Below are positions 57,393-64,000 of a stretch of DNA of 64,000 nucleotides, piece after piece (positions within the stretch are counted from its first letter, which is position 1; every line of letters starts with the position of its first letter). A program made the position numbers and the translations under genes. The notes under the pieces are model-generated. The model was not told where the DNA came from. It searched no databases and was given only the letters and a program-made list of their open reading frames with translations. The stretch spans positions 1,488,001 through 1,552,000 of the forward strand of contig CBDCDO010000002.1 of the NCBI GenBank assembly GCA_965215375.1. Direction: 5' to 3'. The stretch is from Bin125 sp965215375 (GTDB taxonomy: Bacteria; Chloroflexota; Dehalococcoidia; Bin125).

Positions 57393-59006
57393 GTGGATCA
57401 GCCGATTACCGACGCCGAATCTGACCATCCCACTATTCCCATACGCGAAATCGACGACCGTCCCCGAGAGGCGTGCGGTGTCTTTGGCATTTGGGCGCCT
57501 GAGGTGGATGTCGCGGTCGAGACGTTCTACGGCATTCACACGCTCCAGCATCGGGGCCAAGAGAGCGCCGGGATTTGCACGACCGACGGTCACAAGCTGA
57601 ACGTCAAGACGGGCATGGGGCTCGTCGCCCAAGTATTCGATGAGGAGACCGCCGCCGAGCTCGTCGGGATTGCCGCGATTGGGCACACCCGATACTCCAC
57701 GACCGGCGCGAGTCGCTTCCGCAACGCCCAACCGATTCTGCTCGACGATCCGGTGACCGGCGGGCAGATTGCGATTGGACATAACGGCAATGTGGTCAAT
57801 GCGGCTCAGGTCCGCGCCGAGCTGACCGAGACCGGCGCGACCTTCGAGACTTCGACGGATACCGAGGTCTTGGCCAAGTACATGCTCCTGTTCGGCGGGA
57901 GCGCGTCCGACGCTGACGCCATGTGGGAGGCGCGGATGAGCGCCGTCATGCGACACATCGAGGTGGCGTATTCCCTCGTCCTGCTCACGCCCGACCGTCT
58001 GATGGCGGCTCGCGATCCCTATGGGGTGCGACCGCTGTGCATCGGTCAGGTGGGCGGTCGCTATGTGGTTGCGTCGGAGACCTGTGCGCTCGATCAGCTC
58101 GGCGCGACGTTGCTTCGCGAGGTTCGTCCCGGTGAGCTGATCACGATTGATGAGCGCGGCATGCGCTCGTACCAAGCGATCGAACCGGCCCAGCCGGCTG
58201 GGTGCGTATTCGAGCACATCTACTTCGCTCGGCCCGATTCCATTCTCGACGGTCAAGTGGCGTGGCAATCGCGCTCGCAGCTCGGCGTGGAGCTCGCTCG
58301 GGAGCACCCGGTCGACGCTGACGTCGTGATCGGCGTGCCTGATTCCGCGACCGCGCACGCGATCGGCTACTCGTCCGAGACGGGGATTCCGTACTCGGAG
58401 GGACTGGTCAAGAACCGCTATGTCGGACGGACATTCATTTCTCCCGACCAACGGCTCCGCGATCTGGGCGCACATCTGAAGTACAACCCGATGCCGGCGA
58501 TCCTGGAGGGACGCCGAGTCGTGGTCGTCGATGACACGATCGTCCGCGGGACCACGACGCCCCGAATTGTGAGGTTGATCCGTGATGCGGGCGCCGCCGA
58601 GGTGCACATGCGCATCGCGGCGCCGCCGATTCAGCATCCGTGCCACTTCGGCGTCGATATGGCGAGTCGCCAAGAGCTGATTGCGGCGCGACAGACGGTT
58701 GAGGACATCCGTCAGCACATCGGCGCTGACTCGCTGGGTTATCTCAGTCTCGAGGGCCTGCAGCGAGCGCTCAGTTTGGGTAAAACGACCTGTCTCGCCT
58801 GTTTCGATGGCGATTATCCCGTGTCGGTGCAGACAGATTTCGAAATGGACACGTTGGGCGTGCCGCTGATCACAGTGCCGCACGTCCCGACCGTCTCACC
58901 TGCCTCGCCAGCGCCGAACGGTCGTGGCAACCGTGGCATGTTTGGGCGGCGTCGGAGCGGTCGCTCAGACGAGACGTTGGTCGCATTGGCTCGAGAGCGT
59001 CCCTGA
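57393..59006 (+). CDS. purF: Amidophosphoribosyltransferase
   Basis: 537 residues. First committed step of purine synthesis: PRPP plus glutamine gives phosphoribosylamine. The mature N-terminal nucleophile is Cys28 (REACGVFGIW); the 27 residues before it are a propeptide to be removed, as in Bacillus. The glutaminase signature GHTRYSTTGAS and HNGNVVNA is intact, and the PRPP loop is VVVVDDTIVRGTTTPRI. Four Fe-S ligand cysteines are in place (AGCVFEH, HPCHFGVD, CLACFDG), marking the Bacillus type. The ~50-residue C-terminal tail is basic and low-complexity. GTG 57393 start. purM follows 3 bases later. Confidence 0.96.
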   Translation: MDQPITDAESDHPTIPIREIDDRPREACGVFGIWAPEVDVAVETFYGIHTLQHRGQESAGICTTDGHKLNVKTGMGLVAQVFDEETAAELVGIAAIGHTRYSTTGASRFRNAQPILLDDPVTGGQIAIGHNGNVVNAAQVRAELTETGATFETSTDTEVLAKYMLLFGGSASDADAMWEARMSAVMRHIEVAYSLVLLTPDRLMAARDPYGVRPLCIGQVGGRYVVASETCALDQLGATLLREVRPGELITIDERGMRSYQAIEPAQPAGCVFEHIYFARPDSILDGQVAWQSRSQLGVELAREHPVDADVVIGVPDSATAHAIGYSSETGIPYSEGLVKNRYVGRTFISPDQRLRDLGAHLKYNPMPAILEGRRVVVVDDTIVRGTTTPRIVRLIRDAGAAEVHMRIAAPPIQHPCHFGVDMASRQELIAARQTVEDIRQHIGADSLGYLSLEGLQRALSLGKTTCLACFDGDYPVSVQTDFEMDTLGVPLITVPHVPTVSPASPAPNGRGNRGMFGRRRSGRSDETLVALARERP

Positions 59007-59009
59007 TCA

Positions 59010-60098
59010 ATGACCGTGACGTTAGACACCAGTTCGAGCGCGTCCGCGTACGCCAGTGTCGGTGTCGATGTCGACGCCAACGATCGCCTGATTCCGCGCT
59101 ATCGCGATCTCGCGCAGGCGGCGACGCGACCGGAGCAACTCGGCGACGTCGGCGCGTTCAGCGGGCTGTTCGAGCTGTCGGGCTATCAGCGTCCCGTGTT
59201 GGCAGCGTCGACCGATGGCGTCGGCACCAAGGTGATGGTTGCGAGCCTGGCCGGACGCCTCGAGGACGTCGGTCGCGACTTGGTCAATCACTGCATCAAC
59301 GACATCCTCTGCGCCGGCGCGGCGCCACTCTTTTTCCTGGACTATCTGGCGGCGAACCACTTGACAGAAGACGAGAAAGTGGCCGTTGTGTCAGGAGTCG
59401 CGACGGCGTGTCGGGATAGCGGAATGGCGCTGCTCGGCGGCGAGACCGCGGATATGCCCGATCTGTATCCGAGAGGACACTTCGATCTGGCCGGCACAAT
59501 CGTCGGCGTCTTGGAGCGCGGACGCGAAATCACCGGCGCGAACATCGTGCCGGGCGATGTCGTCCTCGGTCTACCGAGCAACGGTTTACACACAAACGGC
59601 TATTCGCTCGCCCGACAGGTCTTCCGATTGCGACCGGAGGACGGCTCCTGGGAGGAGCGTCGGACGCGGCTGACTGCGTTCGAGGAGCGCTTGGACGAGT
59701 CGCTGGCGGACGCGCTGTTGCGGCCGCACGTCGCCTATTGGTCAGCGCTGCGTGGCGTCCTGGACAGTCTGAAGGGCATTGCGCACATCACTGGCGGAGG
59801 CGTCGCGGGCAACGTCGAGCGCGTGCTCCCCGCAGGAGTTCGTGCAGTCCTGGACGCATCAATGTGGCCGACGCCCCAGATTTTCGACCTGATCGAGGAG
59901 CGCGGCGAAGTGGCCCGCGCCGAGATGTACCGCGTCTTCAACATGGGGCTCGGGATGGCGGTGGTGGTGTCGCCGGAGGATGCCGACGTGGTGCTCTCGC
60001 TGGTTGGCGAGAGCACGCAAATTGGAGAAGTGTTGGCAGAGGGGTCGTCTGAATCGGCTCGAGTTGCGATAATGGGTGTCGAGGGAGTGGCGGAATGA
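59010..60098 (+). CDS. purM: Phosphoribosylformylglycinamidine cyclo-ligase (AIR synthase)
   Basis: 362 residues. It closes the imidazole ring of purines with ATP. Motifs: ASTDGVGTKVMVA, HCINDILCAGAAPLFFLDYLA, ALLGGETADMPDLY, GLPSNGLHTNGYSLAR, HITGGGVAGNVERVLP and FNMGLGMAVVV. It begins three bases after purF. The N-terminal ~22 residues (LDTSSSASAYASVG) include the SYxxAGVD-like start. Its TGA overlaps a short frame that I do not accept as a gene. Confidence 0.96.
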   Translation: MTVTLDTSSSASAYASVGVDVDANDRLIPRYRDLAQAATRPEQLGDVGAFSGLFELSGYQRPVLAASTDGVGTKVMVASLAGRLEDVGRDLVNHCINDILCAGAAPLFFLDYLAANHLTEDEKVAVVSGVATACRDSGMALLGGETADMPDLYPRGHFDLAGTIVGVLERGREITGANIVPGDVVLGLPSNGLHTNGYSLARQVFRLRPEDGSWEERRTRLTAFEERLDESLADALLRPHVAYWSALRGVLDSLKGIAHITGGGVAGNVERVLPAGVRAVLDASMWPTPQIFDLIEERGEVARAEMYRVFNMGLGMAVVVSPEDADVVLSLVGESTQIGEVLAEGSSESARVAIMGVEGVAE

Positions 60099-60142
60099 TC
60101 GGCCATTTCCTGGTGAAAGTTCGCTGGATCGAGGTCGTGATC

Positions 60143-60171
60143 TTGACCACAATTCCGAGCGGGCTTACATT
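60143..60171 (+). promoter_or_regulatory. Sigma-70-type promoter for the cytochrome bc-type operon
   Basis: TTGACC (60143-60148), 17 bases, TACATT (60166-60171). Spacing is ideal, and five of six -35 and four of six -10 bases match consensus. It lies in a locally A+T-rich stretch 53 bp before the small membrane frame at 60224 and 190 bp before the cytochrome b gene. Confidence 0.6.
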
Positions 60172-60223
60172 TTTTGAGCGCGCCCGAAAGTGGGCGTGGG
60201 AAAATCGTGGGAAGAGGTAGCTG

Positions 60224-60355
60224 GTGGACCTGCTGACAGCCGCCCTTGTGACGATCCCGTTTCGGTCGGAGATCATGGAGCTACCCCTCGTGGGGTTGAC
60301 GATGCTGTTCTGCTTCGGCGCTCTCGTGATCCTCGGGCGTTGGTGGGAGCGGTAA
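60224..60355 (+). CDS. Small single-helix membrane protein (43 residues) ahead of cytochrome b
   Basis: GTG 60224 with a GAAGAGGT site upstream encodes a 43-residue peptide: an amphipathic start (VDLLTAALVTIPFRSEIM), one helix (ELPLVGLTMLFCFGALVILG) and a basic/aromatic end (RWWER). It stops six bases before the cytochrome b start. Small one-helix subunits are common in bc and b6f complexes, so it is a candidate extra subunit. It is very short, so chance cannot be excluded; conservation in relatives would decide. Confidence 0.6.
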   Translation: MDLLTAALVTIPFRSEIMELPLVGLTMLFCFGALVILGRWWER

Positions 60356-60361
60356 TCGACT

Positions 60362-61117
<756 letters not shown>

Positions 61118-61133
61118 CGGGGAGGACGTTTCG

Positions 61134-62033
61134 ATGGTCAGCCGCGCTGCTGCCGCAATCCGAACACGCCCGCGTCGCGAACGCGAGGCCGAGGTCCTCG
61201 TATGGCCGGACCTCGTGTTTATCGAGTTCATCTCGGCGTTGGTCTTCTCGATCTCGCTATTGGTGCTATCGGCGATGGTCAACGCGCCATTGCTCAATCG
61301 CGCCGACCCTGACATCACGCCGAACCCATCCAAGGCGCCGTGGTACTTCCTCAACCTGCAAGAGCTGTTGCTCCACATGGAGCCGGCCTGGGCCGGTGTG
61401 ATCGTGCCGACCATCGCGCTCGTCTTGATCGCGGCGATTCCCTACTGGGACCGCGATCAGGAGGGTCAGGGCGTCTGGTTCGGAACCAAGTTCGCGGGCA
61501 GGCTCACTGTCTTCGGGTTCACCGCCGCGACGATGGTCACCAGCTTGCTGATCATCTGGGATGGCTCACTGCACGTCGTCTGGACCGAGAACGTCATTCG
61601 CGGGCTCGGACTGAACAGCGACTTCACCTGGCCGGGAGGTCTGGACTGGTTCCGCAACTTGCGAGGATTTGACACCGGCATCCCATGGGACTCGCTAGGC
61701 TTCAGCATCGGTGGATTCACGATGTTTGCGGATTGGCGGGCGATCCCGTTGGGCATTCCTGGCACGACGACGGATCCGTGGCTCTTGAACCTCAACTTCC
61801 CGTCGTTCCTCTCGCAGCAGCTCATCCCTGTCGCGACGATGGTCGGATTGCCGGTGCTCTTCGTGGTGTTCTGCAAGATGCTCGGCTGGATCCACACGCG
61901 TCGCGACATCGCGCTGCTGATCTTCTCGGCATTCATCGGCGTCTACTTGACAACGACGATCGTCGGCACCGCATTCCGAGGCCAGGGTCAGGATCTCAAG
62001 CCGCCCTGGGACATCGTGGTGTTGGAGGAGTAA
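61134..62033 (+). CDS. Cytochrome b C-terminal half (subunit IV-like), enlarged
   Basis: 299 residues. The N-terminal half matches subunit IV: NPSKAPWYFLNLQELLLHMEP, where the usual PEWY of the quinol-oxidising site reads APWY, as in several menaquinol-using relatives. It has about five membrane helices (LVFSISLLVLSAMV, VIVPTIALVLIAAIPYW, LTVFGFTAATMVTSLLII, VATMVGLPVLFVVFCKML, IALLIFSAFIGVYLTTTIVGT, the last shown whole at 20 residues or less in parts) and a ~100-residue insert rich in Trp. The C-terminus GQGQDLKPPWDIVVLEE is like extended complex subunits that interact with a c-type cytochrome. Confidence 0.9.
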   Translation: MVSRAAAAIRTRPRREREAEVLVWPDLVFIEFISALVFSISLLVLSAMVNAPLLNRADPDITPNPSKAPWYFLNLQELLLHMEPAWAGVIVPTIALVLIAAIPYWDRDQEGQGVWFGTKFAGRLTVFGFTAATMVTSLLIIWDGSLHVVWTENVIRGLGLNSDFTWPGGLDWFRNLRGFDTGIPWDSLGFSIGGFTMFADWRAIPLGIPGTTTDPWLLNLNFPSFLSQQLIPVATMVGLPVLFVVFCKMLGWIHTRRDIALLIFSAFIGVYLTTTIVGTAFRGQGQDLKPPWDIVVLEE

Positions 62034-62036
62034 CCG

Positions 62037-62765
62037 GTGGCGAACGGCAACAACCAACCAACAGGAGAAGGCGGGCGACAGCGTCGCGTGCCGCAGCCGG
62101 CAGAGCCGTCGGGTGGCTCACGACCGCAACGCGCGCCACATCTCGGCGCGGAGTCGCGCAGTGGTGTCGTGCAAAGCGGCGACGGCGCTCGCGCGATGGT
62201 CACGCGCGCTCAGCGGCGCCGTGCTCGGCAGGGTCAAGTATCCCGTCGACAGTTGCTCCGGGTTTCGTTCTGGGGATTCTTCACATTCAGTTTGACTGGC
62301 GCGCTCGGCGCGTTTCTCTCCAACTTCTGGCCGCGCGGCGTGACTGGCTTCGGCGGTCGGATCAGTGTCTCGGCGGGCGCGGTGCCTGAGGCCGGGGCGG
62401 ACCCGTCGCCGGTGCAGATCGGCAAGTTCTACCTAACACACCTGCGTGCCGGCGAAGGTACGCATGCGGGATTCGGTCAGGAAGGGGACGAAGGATTGCT
62501 GGCGTTGTGGTGGAAGTGTCCACATTTGGGCTGTACCATTCCCTGGCGTCCTGGATTCCCGTTCGAAGGGGTGACCGGCTGGTTCCGATGCCCCTGTCAC
62601 GGTTCGACCTACACTCGCAGCGGGATTCGGGTCTTCGGTCCCGCGCCGCGACCAATGGACACCATGGACATCACCGTCAACAGCGACGGTTCGTTGACGG
62701 TGAATACAGGCAGCATCAAAAAGGGCGGTGAGGACAATCCTCAGCGCACCACGTCCTACGGCTAA
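62037..62765 (+). CDS. Rieske [2Fe-2S] protein
   Basis: 242 residues. A long polar N-terminus (about 65 residues, Gly/Arg/Gln-rich) precedes a twin-arginine-like signal SRRQLLRVSFWG and one membrane anchor (FFTFSLTGALGAFLSNFWP). The cluster ligands are CPHLGC and CPCHGS, with the disulfide cysteines included in these motifs. The GFPFEGVTGWF stretch between them is a slightly long insertion. Starts three bases after the subunit IV-like stop. It passes electrons from quinol to the cytochrome c encoded next. Export through Tat is inferred. Confidence 0.94.
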   Translation: MANGNNQPTGEGGRQRRVPQPAEPSGGSRPQRAPHLGAESRSGVVQSGDGARAMVTRAQRRRARQGQVSRRQLLRVSFWGFFTFSLTGALGAFLSNFWPRGVTGFGGRISVSAGAVPEAGADPSPVQIGKFYLTHLRAGEGTHAGFGQEGDEGLLALWWKCPHLGCTIPWRPGFPFEGVTGWFRCPCHGSTYTRSGIRVFGPAPRPMDTMDITVNSDGSLTVNTGSIKKGGEDNPQRTTSYG

Positions 62766-62844
62766 CCGACCACCAGTCACTTGCTAAACAGCTGGAGCTG
62801 TTGATCCAAGCGGCGCAAATGGGGAAGACGGGGAATACCGGACG

Positions 62845-63867
62845 ATGAGCGGACAGAACACCGAGAAACAGATTCTCGCCATGGTGATCCTGTTGGTGTT
62901 GTCGGTGGCGTCGTTGGGCGCTTACACCTGGTACGACAACGGACGACGCACCGAGGCGCGATCAGAAATCCTGACCAAAGACGCCGAGCGCGCGGCCTTC
63001 ACCTTCTCCCGAAACTGCCGAGAATGTCACGGCAACGACGGACGAGGTTCGGAATCCGATGCCTCGCTGGTTGGCCCGGCGCTCAATACGCCGAACAACA
63101 CCTACGCTTTCCTGACTGACAACCAAGGACAGTTGGAAGCACTGGAGAACGAGTATCGCTACACAATCACCTGTGGGCGGAACGGCACGCCGATGCCGCC
63201 ATGGAGCCTCGATCAAGGCGGCTCGCTCGATAGCTTCAAGATTGACAACTTGGTCACGCTGATCACTACGGGTGCAGGCAACGCCTGGGAGAAGGCGGTC
63301 GAGCATGCGGTCCACGAGGACGAGGTGTCGATCGAGAATCTGAAGGTCGGGCTGGAAGCGGCTGAAGCGACGCTCGCAGCCTCGGGCTGGTTCGCCGACC
63401 TCGAGGCCGCCGAGGGCGCGATCGCACGTAGCGAGGCCCAAGACGCTGAACTCAATGCGCTCCGTGAAGCTGTGGCGGCGGCGGAGGAATCGGGCGAGGG
63501 GCTGTCGGAAGCTCAGGACGCGTTGGCCACCTATGAGAAGCACTACTCCGATCTGGTCCTGGCCGTGGTGACGATTCGAACTTCCGACGATGCGGCCGCA
63601 GTCGCGGCCGCGCGCGCTGAGGTGGATGCTGCTTCCGGCGTCCAGCAGGAAGTTGCCCTCAATCGGGCATGGCACAAGGTCGCCAGCGACTATCGAACCG
63701 CCGAGCAGAACCTTGTCACGGCCGAGGAGCGCTTCGCCGCCGGACTACCCGTCCCGACTCCGGCGACGCAGGTGACTAGCAATACCTGCGGCCAAACATC
63801 GGCCGATCTTCCGGGTGGAATTGATGAGCTGGGCGATTGGCTGAGCACGCACAGCTCATCGTCATAA
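62845..63867 (+). CDS. Membrane-anchored cytochrome c with an unusual coiled-coil C-terminal region
   Basis: 340 residues. One anchor helix (AMVILLVLSVASLGAYTWY, residues 12-30). A single haem c site CRECH (C58, C61, H62) with a probable axial methionine M117 in GTPMPPW. From about residue 150 to 305 the protein is Ala/Glu-rich and helical, a likely coiled coil (for example AAVAAARAEVDAASG, AEQNLVTAEERFAAG), and it ends with a Cys/Pro-rich segment (SNTCGQTSADLPGG). Cys110 and the late Cys could form a disulfide. Such an architecture is unlike c1 or standard small cytochromes c. Probably the electron acceptor of the complex. Confidence 0.88.
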   Translation: MSGQNTEKQILAMVILLVLSVASLGAYTWYDNGRRTEARSEILTKDAERAAFTFSRNCRECHGNDGRGSESDASLVGPALNTPNNTYAFLTDNQGQLEALENEYRYTITCGRNGTPMPPWSLDQGGSLDSFKIDNLVTLITTGAGNAWEKAVEHAVHEDEVSIENLKVGLEAAEATLAASGWFADLEAAEGAIARSEAQDAELNALREAVAAAEESGEGLSEAQDALATYEKHYSDLVLAVVTIRTSDDAAAVAAARAEVDAASGVQQEVALNRAWHKVASDYRTAEQNLVTAEERFAAGLPVPTPATQVTSNTCGQTSADLPGGIDELGDWLSTHSSSS

Positions 63868-63899
63868 GTCTGGCTGATGGTTGAGTTCACACCCAGACT
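63867..63899 (+). terminator. Possible hairpin after the cytochrome c gene
   Basis: AGTCTGG (63867-63873) can pair with CCAGACT (63893-63899) across a 19-base loop. No U tract follows, so termination is uncertain. Confidence 0.3.
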
Positions 63900-63992
63900 G
63901 AGTCGAGTGTCGTTGATACGCTGACCTGTATTCCAAGTTCGGCGTTGCAAGAAATCTTCGCCTGCAATCGGGTGAGGTCAGGAGAGATCAGG

Positions 63993-64000
63993 ATGGCAGC
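63993..64000 (+). CDS. Possible start of the next gene (cut by the window edge)
   Basis: ATGGCAGC at the end of the window is preceded by GGTCAGGAGAGATCAGG, a good ribosome-binding pattern. Only two codons are visible, so nothing can be said about its product. Confidence 0.35.

Noticed and set aside
60095..60220. 41-codon frame overlapping the purM stop
   Set aside because: It spans the promoter TTGACC-N17-TACATT, has no convincing hydrophobic segment or motif, and the ATGA overlap could be chance.

Overview
The window is about 60% G+C bacterial chromosome, dense in genes on both strands. The gene content looks like a Chloroflexota-type aerobe, possibly of the SAR202/Dehalococcoidia group. 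The clues are a b6-type cytochrome b split from its C-terminal half with a Rieske protein and an odd cytochrome c, many Uma2-family proteins, paired epoxide hydrolases, a MoxR/DUF58/transglutaminase-type operon, and a Mycobacterium-like CysO/CysM/JAMM cysteine pathway. This placement is an inference from gene families; no rRNA is present. Decayed genes and insertion sequences are common on the left half, which suggests ongoing gene loss, although isolated one-base frameshifts could also be sequencing errors.

Layout. 1-2 kb: a frameshifted superfamily 1 helicase with a C-terminal nuclease domain. 2.5-7.2 kb: a cobalamin (B12) side-chain cluster (cbiB, cobC-like, a clearly dead cobQ, and a pduX-like threonine kinase), interrupted by a decayed surface-protein gene and an IS5-type remnant. 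7.6-8.8 kb: an istB fragment and a second IS5-type copy. 8.8-21.4 kb: a five-gene minus-strand operon that starts with a 2338-residue membrane protein carrying three cysteine-less transglutaminase folds, HEAT repeats and Ig-like domains, followed by a polytopic membrane protein, a MoxR ATPase, a DUF58 protein and another membrane protein. 22-24.2 kb: a bacterial ubiquitin-like conjugation operon (Ubl, E2-like, JAB-E1 fusion) with two frameshifts, divergent from an XRE-ImmA regulator/protease and a MazF-like toxin. 25.9-29.3 kb: housekeeping genes (tRNA-Glu, tRNA-Gln, gltX, rluD-type synthase, lspA).

29.3-35.3 kb: a molybdopterin oxidoreductase, three Uma2-family genes, a threonine synthase with a candidate methionine-rich leader peptide and a NIL-domain partner, and a secreted HExxH protein. 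35.4-42.8 kb: two identical IS110-family elements in direct orientation around two epoxide hydrolases and a second threonine-synthase-like gene. Each IS110 element has a 5' non-coding segment that folds and pairs as expected for a bridge RNA: its guide loops match both the occupied target site and the element's own ends. An 889-bp IS5-type element sits just beyond the second copy.

42.9-55 kb: ResB, Lgt, then sulfur assimilation (APS reductase, Rrf2 regulator, two cysteine synthases, a fused MoaD-MoeB, a CysO-like carrier ending in Gly-Gly-Ala-Cys, rhodanese, JAMM protease), followed by folP and folK. 55.8-60.1 kb: small membrane proteins, a CoA-binding protein, purF and purM. 60.1-63.9 kb: a promoter and the genes of a quinol:cytochrome c oxidoreductase-like complex.
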